Shown here: piece after piece, positions 14,788 to 22,366 of the stretch
Layout: each line of letters opens with the position of its first letter
Numbering within the stretch: position 1 is the stretch's first letter
From: Streptomyces phaeofaciens
GTDB lineage: Bacteria > Actinomycetota > Actinomycetes > Streptomycetales > Streptomycetaceae
Assembly: GCF_014648915.1 (NCBI RefSeq)
Contig: NZ_BMSA01000051.1
Location: 1-38,893 of the forward strand
Direction: 5' to 3'
Length of the DNA: 38,893 nt
Position numbers and translations under genes: made by a program
The notes under the pieces: model-generated
What the model saw: only the letters and a program-made list of their open reading frames with translations
What the model was told of the DNA's origin: nothing
The model's database searches: none

Positions 14788-15744
14788 TCACCCGGCTCTC
14801 AGGCCCAGGGCGCCGGCCCGGCCCGCCCGGAAGGCGCGGTACGGGTCGCGGTCCGGATAGGACCAGGGCTGCTCGGTGGCGTGCGCCCCGATGTGCCGGA
14901 ACAGGGCGGCCGCCTCGGCGCCCCGGCCCTCGCAGACCTTGGCGTGGGCGAGGAAGTTCAGGTCGACCAGCCGGCGGGGGTGGCCGTCGTGCTCCCACTC
15001 CAGCAGCCAGTCGAAGGCGGCCTTCATCACGTCCCGGGCCCGGCTGTCGCACCAGTGCCCGGAGGCGGCCGGGTCGGCGGGCACCAGGCCGCGAGCGGCC
15101 AGCACGCGGTAGCGCTCGGCGTGCGCGACGACCGGGAGGATCGCGAGGGGCGAGTCGGCGGGGGCCTGCTCGGCGGCCCAGGCGGCGAAGTCGTACACCT
15201 CGTGCAGCGGGTCCGGGCCGGTGTCGGCGCGGCGCTCGGCGAGCCGGGCGACCATCAGGTGGTGCGCGTGGTGGTGGTCCCGGTGGCGGGCCCGGATCTC
15301 CTCGAAGATCCGTACGGCCTCCGGGCCGGCGTCGGTCTCCAGCATGAGCAGGCCGAGCCAGGGGGTGGGGTCGGCGGGCGCGAGCGCGGCGGCGGTGCGG
15401 CAGGCCCGGCGGGCGGGGTCGCGATCCTCCTTGCCGCGCAGGGCGCGCCGGACCTGGGCGAGGGCGTGCAGGACGGCGGCGTCGGCGGTGCCGGGTTCGG
15501 CGAGGAGCCATTCATGGGCCCAGGCGGCGGCGTACGGTTCGAGCGCGAGGACGGTGATCCGGTGGGCGCGGCGGTCCCAGTCGTCGCCGGTGCGGGCGAG
15601 CAGGGCGCGGGCGGCCTGCCAGCGGCCCTGGGCCAGGGCGGCGCGGGCGACACCGAGCTCGACGTCGTCGAGCGCCGGGTCCGGTTCGGGGGTCCGGGCG
15701 CCGCGTCGGGGGCCGCGGCGGCGGGAGAGCGGAGGTAGGGGCAC
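14788..15744 (-). CDS. Helical-repeat (TPR-like) conserved protein
   Basis: 318 residues from a GTG at 15744 with GAGGAAG seven bases upstream. After a basic N-terminus (PLPPLSRRRGPRRG) the protein is a run of Ala/Leu-rich helix pairs, for example ELGVARAALAQGRWQAARAL and AVLHALAQVRRALRG, with the pattern of a degenerate TPR solenoid. No signal peptide, membrane segment or catalytic motif. Conserved in streptomycetes as far as I recognise, with no known function. It lies 72 bases upstream of the molybdopterin oxidoreductase on the same strand and may head that operon; an assembly or scaffold role would be a guess. Confidence 0.7.
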   Translation of the reverse strand: MPLPPLSRRRGPRRGARTPEPDPALDDVELGVARAALAQGRWQAARALLARTGDDWDRRAHRITVLALEPYAAAWAHEWLLAEPGTADAAVLHALAQVRRALRGKEDRDPARRACRTAAALAPADPTPWLGLLMLETDAGPEAVRIFEEIRARHRDHHHAHHLMVARLAERRADTGPDPLHEVYDFAAWAAEQAPADSPLAILPVVAHAERYRVLAARGLVPADPAASGHWCDSRARDVMKAAFDWLLEWEHDGHPRRLVDLNFLAHAKVCEGRGAEAAALFRHIGAHATEQPWSYPDRDPYRAFRAGRAGALGLRAG

Positions 15745-16181
15745 CGCGGGACTTCCTCATCCTCCTCGGTGACGGCTGTGACATCGGCCCGCGATCGGCC
15801 GATCACGCACAGCAAATCCCCAGCCAACGTCCGCGTCAAGGGCCGAGACGGGCTGACAGGTGTCAACTGCCCGCAAGGGCAAAGAAGTTGGGCGCGCCCC
15901 GCCCCTGGTGAGGTACCCCGTGGCGGGGCGGCGGACACCTCCGATGTGGCGTACGCCATGGCGCCGCCCGGCCGGAACGCACACCATGGGCCGTAGGCCG
16001 CCTCTCGCACCCGGGCCTGTCCGCCGGGATGCCGCGGCCGAGTCAATCGCCCGGTTCCGGGTACGCATGTACTCCCGGAGCGCAGCTTTCCGGGCACTCC
16101 CGGGGGCCTTACGGGCGCAGGGAGACTACAGTCGGCCACTACCCCCGTCCGTGGTCCGACCGGATGATCGAGGTACGCAGC
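15745..16181. other. 437-bp gene-free region between divergent genes
   Basis: Separates the minus-strand helical-repeat gene and the plus-strand DMT transporter. I see no convincing coding frame. It holds a perfect 12-bp palindrome TGGCGTACGCCA (15947-15958), a possible regulator site, and a possible -10 TACAGT (16127-16132) about 50 bases before the transporter start. Otherwise nothing is recognised. Confidence 0.4.
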
Positions 16182-17075
16182 GTGTCCGTTCTGGTACTCG
16201 TCCTCGCCGTCTGTGCCGCCTGCTGCCTGGGGTTCGGGTTCGTTCTCCAGCAGAACGCGGCGCAGAAGGCACCGCTCGGCGACTTCCTCTCGCTGCGGCT
16301 GCTGCTCGACCTCGCGCGGGTACCGCGCTGGCTGGGCGGTATCGCCCTGATGGTGGCCGGCATGGTGCTGGGCGCGATAGCGCTCGGCCAGGGCGAGCTC
16401 TCCCTGGTGGAACCGCTGCTCGCGACGAACCTGCTCTTCGCCCTCGCCCTCTCCCGGCACCAGACGAAGCAGCCGCTCGGCCGTCAGGGGTGGGCGGGGC
16501 TGGCCCTGCTCGCGGGCGGGGTGACGACGTTCATCGTGGCGGGCGAGCCGCGCGGCGGCACCGCGCTCACCGATCCCGTCCGGCACTGGCTGATCATCGG
16601 CGTGATGATCGGACTGGCCCTGCTGCTCACCACCTACGCCAAGCGCTCCCGGCTCAGCTCGGGCCCGGTCCTCCTGGCCCTGGCCGCCGGTCTGCTGTAC
16701 GGCGTCCAGGACGCCCTGACCCGGGTCAGCGGGCAGCGTTTCTCCGAGGGCGGCCTCGTCGAACTGCTCACCGGCTGGCAGCCCTACGCGGTGCTGGCCC
16801 TCGGCGTGACCGGGCTCGTGCTGGTGCAGAGCGCCTTCGAGACGGCGCCGCTGCGCATGTCGCTGCCCGCGCTGACCGCGGCACAGCCGCTCGCCGGGAT
16901 CATCTGCGGTGTCGGCTTCCTCGGCGACCGGCTGCGCACCGACACCGGTGCGCTGGCCTGGGAGGCGGCGGGGCTGGCGGCGGTCGTCGCGGGCATCGTG
17001 GTCCTCGGGCTGCATCCGGCGATGCCGCGGGGCGCGGCGCCCCGGGAGCGGGTGCCCGCCCTCCAGACGCAGTGA
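16182..17075 (+). CDS. DMT-superfamily (EamA-like) transporter
   Basis: 297 residues from GTG 16182, chosen because GAGG lies eight bases upstream; an in-frame ATG at 16164 has no ribosome site. About ten hydrophobic segments in two repeats of five, the drug/metabolite transporter plan, starting SVLVLVLAVCAACCLGFGF and with a second-repeat signature near SAFETAPLRMSLPALTAAQPL. The C-terminus is short and basic. Members move small metabolites across the plasma membrane; substrate and direction are not readable here. The Nudix gene starts 41 bases downstream. Confidence 0.8.
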   Translation: MSVLVLVLAVCAACCLGFGFVLQQNAAQKAPLGDFLSLRLLLDLARVPRWLGGIALMVAGMVLGAIALGQGELSLVEPLLATNLLFALALSRHQTKQPLGRQGWAGLALLAGGVTTFIVAGEPRGGTALTDPVRHWLIIGVMIGLALLLTTYAKRSRLSSGPVLLALAAGLLYGVQDALTRVSGQRFSEGGLVELLTGWQPYAVLALGVTGLVLVQSAFETAPLRMSLPALTAAQPLAGIICGVGFLGDRLRTDTGALAWEAAGLAAVVAGIVVLGLHPAMPRGAAPRERVPALQTQ

Positions 17076-17116
17076 GCGCCCCCCGCTGAAGGCCGGGGGC
17101 CTGGTTGGATGAGCGC

Positions 17117-17632
17117 ATGAGCGCTGCTGACGAGATCCTCGACATCGTCGACGAGAACGACCAGGTCATCGGGCAGTTCCCGCGCGGGCGGGCGTATGCC
17201 GAGGGGCTGCGCCACCGGTGCGTCTTCATCCAGGCCCGGGACGCCGAGGGCCGGCTCTTCGTCCACCGCCGCACCCCGACCAAGCTGGTCTTCCCCTCCC
17301 TCTACGACATGTTCGTCGGCGGGGTGGTCGGCGCGGGCGAGACCTACGACGACGCGGCCCTGCGCGAGGCCGAGGAGGAACTGGGGGTGAGCGGGCTGCC
17401 CCGGCCGGTGTTCCTCTTCAAGTTCCTCTACGACGGAGGCGCCCGGGGCAGCTGGTGGTCGGCCGTGTACGAGGTCCGCTGCGAGCCGGCGGTGCGCCCC
17501 CAGGTGGAGGAGGTGGCCTGGCACGACTTCCTCTCGGAGGCCGAGGTCGAGCGGCGGCTGTCCGACTGGGAGTGGGTGCCGGACGGCCTGGCGGCCTACG
17601 AGCTGCTCAGGGCGCACCGGGCGACGGGCTGA
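17117..17632 (+). CDS. Nudix hydrolase
   Basis: 171 residues from ATG 17117 (a TTG four codons earlier is possible). The Nudix box is complete: Gly69, Glu75, Arg83-Glu84, Glu87-Glu88, Gly90, within GGVVGAGETYDDAALREAEE. The N-terminus ADEILDIVDENDQVIGQ and RHRCVFIQARDAEGRLFVHRR resemble the YfcD / IPP-isomerase-like Nudix group. Such enzymes cleave nucleoside diphosphates linked to another moiety, using Mg2+ held by the box glutamates; the substrate is not known. Cytoplasmic. It lies between a transporter and DUF202 membrane genes on the same strand. Confidence 0.88.
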   Translation: MSAADEILDIVDENDQVIGQFPRGRAYAEGLRHRCVFIQARDAEGRLFVHRRTPTKLVFPSLYDMFVGGVVGAGETYDDAALREAEEELGVSGLPRPVFLFKFLYDGGARGSWWSAVYEVRCEPAVRPQVEEVAWHDFLSEAEVERRLSDWEWVPDGLAAYELLRAHRATG

Positions 17633-17706
17633 GCCGCGCCCGACGTGTCCCCGGAGCGCGACGGGGCCGGGCAGGTGATCGGCGGGCGCCGGGTAGGGTC
17701 CTGCGG

Positions 17707-18099
17707 GTGATCGAGTTCGTACGGAACGTCCGGTTGTGGTTCGCGCCCGAGCAGGTCCGGCAGGAGGGCAGCACGCCCGACTACCGGTTCTCGCTCGCCA
17801 ACGAGCGGACGTTCCTGGCCTGGCTGCGCACCGCCCTCGCGCTGATCGGCGGGGGTTTCGCGGTGGACCAGTTCCTGCCGGACCTGCGCTGGGGCTGGCG
17901 GGTCGGGCTGGCCCTCGCGCTGCTGGCGGCGGGCGTGCTGTGCTCGTTGCGGGCGGTGAACCACTGGATACGCTGCGAGCGGGCGATGCGCCGGGGCGAG
18001 GATCTGCCGGCCTCCCGGTTCCCGGCGCTGCTGAGCATCGTCGTCGCGGTGGTGGCCGTGGCGATGGTCGTGGTCGTACTGCTCGGGTGGGCCGGATGA
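17707..18099 (+). CDS. YidH/DUF202 membrane protein
   Basis: 130 residues from GTG 17707 (AGGG upstream). The soluble N-terminus ends in the DUF202 signature DYRFSLANERTFLAWLRTAL, followed by three membrane segments (about 40-60, 70-90 and 105-128). DUF202 proteins are small inner-membrane proteins of unknown function. The stop overlaps the next start as ATGA, so the two DUF202 genes are translationally coupled and probably form a hetero-oligomer. Confidence 0.85.
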   Translation: MIEFVRNVRLWFAPEQVRQEGSTPDYRFSLANERTFLAWLRTALALIGGGFAVDQFLPDLRWGWRVGLALALLAAGVLCSLRAVNHWIRCERAMRRGEDLPASRFPALLSIVVAVVAVAMVVVVLLGWAG

Positions 18100-18422
18100 G
18101 CGGCGGGACGGCCCTGCCGGAGCGCGATCCCGGGCTGCAGCCGGAGCGGACCCGGCTGGCCTGGCGGCGCACGACCCTGTCCGGCACGGTCGCCGCCGTG
18201 CTCGGCGTGAAGACCACCCTGCACGGCGGTCCCACGGCCGCCGGGATCGTGGCCTGCGCGCTGTGCTGCGGCCTGTGGCTGGCGTTCCTGCTGCTCGCCC
18301 ACATCCGCATCCGCTCCCTGACCCTCGCGCAGACCCCGGCGCCGCTCACCGCCCGGCACGCCGTCCTGGCGGCGCTGTGCCCGGTGGCGACGGCAGTGTG
18401 CGCGGCTGCGCTGATCGTCTGA
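18096..18422 (+). CDS. Second DUF202 membrane protein
   Basis: 108 residues from ATG 18096, overlapping the previous stop by 4 bases. Starts with PERDPGLQPERTRLAWRRTTL, a shortened DUF202 signature, then three hydrophobic segments (about 35-52, 55-75 and 88-107). The pair of unequal DUF202 proteins is common in actinobacteria. No function is known. A tandem repeat follows the stop. Confidence 0.8.
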   Translation: MSGGTALPERDPGLQPERTRLAWRRTTLSGTVAAVLGVKTTLHGGPTAAGIVACALCCGLWLAFLLLAHIRIRSLTLAQTPAPLTARHAVLAALCPVATAVCAAALIV

Positions 18423-18430
18423 CCCACCCG

Positions 18431-18507
18431 CGTCCGGCCGTCTGGCACACCCGGCGTCCGGCCGTCTGGCACACCCGGCGTCCGGTCGTCTGGCACACCC
18501 GGCGTCC
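18431..18507. repeat. 24-bp tandem repeat, three units plus a fragment
   Basis: Units at 18431-18454, 18455-18478 and 18479-18502, then 5 bases of a fourth. The first half of the unit is CGTCCGGCCGTC and the second TGGCACACCCGG. Units 1 and 2 are identical; unit 3 has one C-to-T change. It lies between convergent genes, outside any coding frame I accept. The internal GTCTGGCAC also occurs, inverted, in the element at 1-154. Confidence 0.85.
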
Positions 18508-18533
18508 AAGCCCGCCGTGGGCCGGGCCACGCC

Positions 18534-18549
18534 TGCGGACACGGCCTAG
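18534..18549. repeat. Terminal fragment of the CTAG palindromic element
   Basis: TGCGGACACGGCCTAG is identical to the right terminus of the element at 38662-38842 (38827-38842). Read on the minus strand its CTAG contains the TAG stop (18546-18548) of the quinone oxidoreductase. No clear opposite end is visible; the 24-bp repeats next to it may be a rearranged interior. Confidence 0.45.
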
Positions 18550-19496
18550 GCGTCCGGGCCCGCCGTGTCCCAGGCCACCGTCACCACGATCTTGCCCCGG
18601 GTGCCGCCCTCCTCGTTGCGGCGGTAGGCGTCCGCCGCGCGTTCCAGCGGGAACGTCTCGAAGACGTGCACGGAGACCACGCCCTGTTCCGCCAGTTCCG
18701 CCAGCCGGGTGAGGTCGTCGGCGTCGGGTCGTACGAAGGAGTACCGGCCGCCGTAGGAGACGACGTCCCCGTCGGCGATCGACACCAGGCGGCCCTCCGG
18801 GACCAGCAGCTGGGCGGAGACCTTCAGGGTGTCGCCGCCGATGGTGTCGAAGGCGGCGTCCACGCCCTCGGGGGCCAGTCCCCGGACCCGTTCGGCGAGC
18901 CCCTCGCCGTAGGTCACCGGTTCGCCGCCCAGGGAGCGCACGTAGTCGTGGTTGCGCTCATTGGCCGTACCGATCACGCGGGCGCCCAGGTGGCGGGCGA
19001 GCTGCACGGCGATCGAGCCGACGCCGCCCGCGGCCGCGTGGACGAGGACCGTCTCGCCCCGCTGCACGCGCAGCGCCTTGACGAGCACCTGGTAGGCGGT
19101 GAGCCCGGTCAGCGGCAGCCCGGCGGCCTCCTCCCAGGTGAGGTTGCGCGGCTTGCGGGCCAGGGTGCGCACGGGGGCGCCGACGTACTCGGCGAAGGTG
19201 CCCCGGGAGAGGAAGTCCTCGCGGACGTATCCGATGACCTCGTCGCCGACGGCGTACTCGGTGACGGACGCGCCGAGCCCGACGACGACGCCGGCGACGT
19301 CCCAGCCCGGGACCACCGGGAAGACGGCGTCGAGGACGGGGTCGAGATACCCCTCGCGGGCTTTCCAGTCGACCGGGTTGACGGCCGCCGCCCGCACCTT
19401 GACCAGCACCGAGTCGGGGCCGACCTTCGGCTCGCGCAGATCGCCGTACTCGAGGACCTCGGGGCCGCCGTACCGGCTGTAGCTGATGGCCTTCAT
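18546..19496 (-). CDS. Zinc-independent quinone oxidoreductase (MDR family)
   Basis: 316 residues from ATG 19496 with GGAGGG eight bases upstream. N-terminal catalytic GroES-like domain (1-130, MKAISYSRYGGPEVLE, AVNPVDWKAREG, PGWDVAGVV) and a Rossmann NADP domain with HAAAGGVGSIAVQLAR (about 150-165). The cysteine and glutamate ligands of zinc alcohol dehydrogenases are missing, so it belongs to the quinone-reductase/enoyl-reductase branch of the MDR superfamily. It probably reduces quinones or enones with NADPH. Divergent from the His-rich protein gene, with a 7-bp inverted repeat between them. Ends in a TAG that lies within a repeat-element terminus. Confidence 0.88.
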   Translation of the reverse strand: MKAISYSRYGGPEVLEYGDLREPKVGPDSVLVKVRAAAVNPVDWKAREGYLDPVLDAVFPVVPGWDVAGVVVGLGASVTEYAVGDEVIGYVREDFLSRGTFAEYVGAPVRTLARKPRNLTWEEAAGLPLTGLTAYQVLVKALRVQRGETVLVHAAAGGVGSIAVQLARHLGARVIGTANERNHDYVRSLGGEPVTYGEGLAERVRGLAPEGVDAAFDTIGGDTLKVSAQLLVPEGRLVSIADGDVVSYGGRYSFVRPDADDLTRLAELAEQGVVSVHVFETFPLERAADAYRRNEEGGTRGKIVVTVAWDTAGPDA

Positions 19497-19538
19497 GCCA
19501 CCGACCCTCCGCGGTGTGCGCAGGGCGCGCAAGCCGGA

Positions 19539-19566
19539 TGCCCTGATATGTACCGTTTGCAGGGCA
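19539..19566. promoter_or_regulatory. Inverted repeat between quinone oxidoreductase and His-rich genes
   Basis: TGCCCTG (19539-19545) and CAGGGCA (19560-19566) separated by 14 bases, placed 43 bases upstream of one start and 41 upstream of the other. It is well placed to regulate both genes, but does not match the Zur box I know for Streptomyces. Confidence 0.4.
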
Positions 19567-19606
19567 CCCTGTCCGATGCCGCCCCCACATCCCGAAGGTG
19601 AGCGCC

Positions 19607-19903
19607 ATGACCACCCCCCACCAGGAGCACACCGCCCACTCCCACACCCACGGCCCGGACTGCGGGCACGCCGAGGTACCGCACGGCGACCATCTCGACT
19701 ACGCCCACGACGGCCATCTGCACCGCGAGCACGGCGGCCACTGGGACGAGTGCGAGCCGGGCGGGCACCTTCAGCACTCCGGCCATGAGCACGCGCACGG
19801 CGACGGCTGCGGGCATACGCCCGTGCACCACGGCGACCATGTGGACTATCTGCACGACGGGCACCGGCACGCCGAGCACGAGGGCCACTGGGACGATCAC
19901 TGA
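19607..19903 (+). CDS. Histidine-rich metal-binding protein with internal duplication
   Basis: 98 residues from ATG 19607 (AAGGTG six bases upstream; a GTG at 19598 is possible). 28 of 98 residues are His, plus Cys19, Cys49 and Cys68. It is two tandem copies of one module, residues 11-47 and 60-96, offset by 49: HxHxHG, CGH, HGDHxDYxHDGHxHxEHxGHWD. The pattern strongly suggests binding or storage of Zn, Ni, Co or Cu. No signal peptide or membrane segment, so cytoplasmic. The family is common in streptomycetes but has no function I can name. Divergent from the quinone oxidoreductase. Confidence 0.8.
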   Translation: MTTPHQEHTAHSHTHGPDCGHAEVPHGDHLDYAHDGHLHREHGGHWDECEPGGHLQHSGHEHAHGDGCGHTPVHHGDHVDYLHDGHRHAEHEGHWDDH

Positions 19904-20001
19904 GCGTCCGGAAGACACCTTTCACGGCTCCCCGTGCTTCTGCCCGGGGAGCCGCCGTCCTAGGGTGGCCCGGATCACGTTGGGTGCGGCCACTGGACTA
20001 C

Positions 20002-20019
20002 ATACCGACCGGTCGGCAT
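20002..20019. promoter_or_regulatory. TetR-type operator upstream of the kinase/ACAD operon
   Basis: ATACCGACCGGTCGGCAT, an 18-bp palindrome with one mismatched pair, 40 bases before the kinase ATG. The same half-site GGTCGGTAT occurs in the control region of the converging operon at 25473-25490, which encodes a TetR repressor. Confidence 0.65.
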
Positions 20020-20059
20020 CATTGGGTGAGTCCCGTTCACCTGTCCGTAGGAGCCACGC

Positions 20060-21082
20060 ATGAGCCCCGACCACCCGCCCGGACTCGATCTCGACCGGCT
20101 GCGCGCCCTGCTCGACCGCGAGCACCCCGGCCTGGTCCACGGCCCCCTCACCGGCCGGCTGATCGAGGGCGGCCGGTCGAACCTGACCTATGAGGTCGGG
20201 GACGGCACCGGCCGGTGGGTCCTGCGGCGGCCTCCGCTCGGACACGTGCTGGCCACCGCGCACGACATGCGGCGCGAGCACCGGGTGATCAGCGCCCTGC
20301 ACCCCACCACCGTGCCGGTGCCCCGCCCGGTGCTGCTGTGCGAGGACGAGGACGTGCTCGGGGCGCCGTTCTACGTCATGGAGTTCGTCGAGGGCACGCC
20401 GTACCGGACCGTGGACCAGCTCGCCCCGCTCGGTGCCGAGCGCACCCGCGGCGCGGTGCTGTCGCTGGTGGACACGCTGGTGGAACTGCACGCGGTGGAC
20501 CCGGCCGAGGTGGGCCTGGCCGACTTCGGGCGTCCCGAGGGCTTCCTGGACCGGCAGCTGCGCCGCTGGGGCAAGCAGCTGGACGCCTCCCGCAGCCGCG
20601 ACCTGGCCGGCATCGACGAACTGCACGCGGCGCTCGGCCGCGAGCTGCCCGGCTCCCCGGCGCCGGCGGTCGTGCACGGCGACTACCGGCTCGACAACGT
20701 CCTGATCGGCCCCGACGACACGATCCGGGCGATCCTCGACTGGGAGATGTCCACGCTCGGCGACCCGCTCACCGACCTGGGCCTGCTGGTGATGTACAGC
20801 GTGCCGCTGGACCTGCCGCACTCCCCCGTCTCCACGACCGCCTCGGCCCCCGGGCACCCGGCGCCGGCCGAGCTGGTCGAGCGGTACGCGGCGCGCTCCG
20901 GGCGGGACGTCTCCGCCGTCTCCTGGTACACGGCGTTCGCCTGGTTCAAGCTCGCCGTGATCCTGGAGGGCATCCACTACCGGTACACGCTGGGCCAGAC
21001 GGTCGGGCGGGGCTTCGACCACATCGGCGACCTCGTGCCCGTCTTCATCGAGCACGGACTGACCACTCTTCAGGAAGGCTGA
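20060..21082 (+). CDS. APH-type kinase, ACAD10/11 kinase-domain-like
   Basis: 340 residues; AGGAG six bases before the ATG. Aminoglycoside-phosphotransferase fold: nucleotide loop near GGRSNLTYEV, Lys/Arg region WVLRRPP, Brenner motif HGDYRLDN (206-213, catalytic Asp208, Asn213) and metal-binding Asp227 in ILDWEMSTLGDPLTDLG. The last motif is typical of the kinase domains of ACAD10/11, not of antibiotic-resistance enzymes. Established: mammalian ACAD10/11 fuse such a kinase to an acyl-CoA dehydrogenase, and Pseudomonas LvaA phosphorylates 4-hydroxyacyl-CoA. Here the dehydrogenase is the next gene, 5 bases downstream. I infer phosphorylation of a hydroxyacyl-CoA. Control by the TetR site at 20002-20019. 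Confidence 0.85.
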   Translation: MSPDHPPGLDLDRLRALLDREHPGLVHGPLTGRLIEGGRSNLTYEVGDGTGRWVLRRPPLGHVLATAHDMRREHRVISALHPTTVPVPRPVLLCEDEDVLGAPFYVMEFVEGTPYRTVDQLAPLGAERTRGAVLSLVDTLVELHAVDPAEVGLADFGRPEGFLDRQLRRWGKQLDASRSRDLAGIDELHAALGRELPGSPAPAVVHGDYRLDNVLIGPDDTIRAILDWEMSTLGDPLTDLGLLVMYSVPLDLPHSPVSTTASAPGHPAPAELVERYAARSGRDVSAVSWYTAFAWFKLAVILEGIHYRYTLGQTVGRGFDHIGDLVPVFIEHGLTTLQEG

Positions 21083-21087
21083 CCGGC

Positions 21088-22311
21088 ATGGACTTCGCGT
21101 TCGACGCACGCACCGAGGAGCTGCGCGGCAGGCTGCTCGCCTTCATGGACGAGCACGTCCTGCCGGCCGAGGCGGTGGCCGAGGAGCAGCGGGCCGCGCT
21201 GGCCTCCCCCTGGGACACCCCGGCCGTCGTGGAGGAGCTGAAGGCGGAGGCCCGCAGGCGGGGCCTGTGGAACCTCTTCCTGCCCGACTCCGAGTACGGC
21301 GCCGGCCTCACCAACCTCCAGTACGCCCCGCTCGCCGAGATCACCGGCCGCTCCCCGCAGCTGGCGCCCACCGCGCTGAACTGCGCGGCGCCGGACACCG
21401 GGAACATGGAGGTGCTGGCGCAGTTCGGCGACGAACGGCAGCGCAAGCAGTGGCTGGAGCCGCTGCTGGCCGGGGAGATCCGCTCCGCGTTCGCGATGAC
21501 CGAGCCGGACGTGGCCTCTTCCGACGCCACCAACATCACCACGCGCATCGAGCGAGCCTCCGACGGCACGGACGAGTACGTCATCACCGGCCGCAAGTGG
21601 TACATCTCCGGGGCGATGAACCCGGACTGCGCGATCTTCATCGTGATGGGCAAGACGGACCCGGACGGCGCCGACATCCGCCGCCAGCAGTCCATGGTGC
21701 TCGTGCCGCGCGACACGCCCGGTGTCACCGTGAAGCGCGCCATGAAGGTGTTCGGGTACGAGGACCACTCCCACGGCGGCCACGCCGAGGTGGTCTTCGA
21801 CCACGCGCGCGTGCCGGTGACCAACCTGATCGGCGAGGAGGGCGGCGGCTTCGCCATCGCGCAGGCGCGGCTCGGGCCCGGCCGGATCCACCACTGCATG
21901 CGGCTGATCGGCATGGCCGAGCGGGCGATCGAGCTGATGTGCCGGCGGGCCGTCTCCCGTGACGCCTTCGGCAAGGCGCTGGCGCAGCAGGGCGTGGTGC
22001 ACAACTGGATCGCGGACGCCCGGGTCACCGTGGAGCAGCTGCGGCTGCTGGTGCTGAAGACCGCGTGGATGATGGACACGGTCGGGAACCGGGGCGCCCA
22101 CACGGAGATCCAGGCCATCAAGATCGCCACCCCGCGCGCGGTCGTCGACATCCTCGACCGGGCCATCCAGCTGCACGGGGCGGGTGGCGTCAGCCAGGAC
22201 TTCCCGCTGGCCGAGCTGTACGCGGGGGCGCGCACGCTGATGATCGCCGACGGTCCGGACGAGGTGCACCAGCGGTCGCTGGCGCGCCGGGAGCTGAAGA
22301 AGTACCTGTGA
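21088..22311 (+). CDS. ACAD10/11-like acyl-CoA dehydrogenase-family flavoprotein
   Basis: 407 residues from ATG 21088, with AGGAAGG inside the end of the kinase gene. Full acyl-CoA dehydrogenase fold: AFAMTEPDVASSDATNI (FAD/substrate loop), GRKWYISGAMNPDCAIFIVMG, and RDAFGKALAQQGVV in the C-terminal helices. The usual catalytic Glu segment (YEGT) is replaced by ADGPDEVH, with Asp388 in that position; this ADGPDEVH signature is characteristic of ACAD10/11. In the Lva pathway the corresponding flavoprotein LvaC acts on the phosphorylated hydroxyacyl-CoA. I infer the same step here rather than ordinary beta-oxidation. A strong terminator follows 5 bases after the stop. Confidence 0.87.
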   Translation: MDFAFDARTEELRGRLLAFMDEHVLPAEAVAEEQRAALASPWDTPAVVEELKAEARRRGLWNLFLPDSEYGAGLTNLQYAPLAEITGRSPQLAPTALNCAAPDTGNMEVLAQFGDERQRKQWLEPLLAGEIRSAFAMTEPDVASSDATNITTRIERASDGTDEYVITGRKWYISGAMNPDCAIFIVMGKTDPDGADIRRQQSMVLVPRDTPGVTVKRAMKVFGYEDHSHGGHAEVVFDHARVPVTNLIGEEGGGFAIAQARLGPGRIHHCMRLIGMAERAIELMCRRAVSRDAFGKALAQQGVVHNWIADARVTVEQLRLLVLKTAWMMDTVGNRGAHTEIQAIKIATPRAVVDILDRAIQLHGAGGVSQDFPLAELYAGARTLMIADGPDEVHQRSLARRELKKYL

Positions 22312-22315
22312 GGTG

Positions 22316-22357
22316 ACGGGTGAGGGGCGGCCGCCGCGGCAGCCGCCCCTCACCCGT
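22316..22357. terminator. Bidirectional terminator between convergent operons
   Basis: Perfect 16-bp stem, ACGGGTGAGGGGCGGC (22316-22331) against 22342-22357, with a 10-nt loop. It ends both the kinase/ACAD operon and the SDR/ligase/TetR operon. Confidence 0.8.
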
Positions 22358-22366
22358 GTGCGCGTC

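Noticed and set aside
15860..17089. A 409-codon plus-strand frame overlapping the DMT transporter
   Set aside because: Arg/Ala/Gly-rich, without family features; the hydrophobic frame starting at 16182 is the real gene.
18431..18507. Tandem repeats considered as a CRISPR array
   Set aside because: Units are directly adjacent with no spacers and there are no cas genes.
18546..19925. N-terminal extension of the quinone oxidoreductase to 19925
   Set aside because: It would run across the His-rich gene and be Arg-rich; ATG 19496 has a strong ribosome site and matches the family start.
20060..21082. Kinase considered as an aminoglycoside-resistance gene
   Set aside because: The ILDWEMSTLGDPLTDLG motif and the adjacent ACAD10/11 gene fit acyl-CoA metabolism, not antibiotic resistance.
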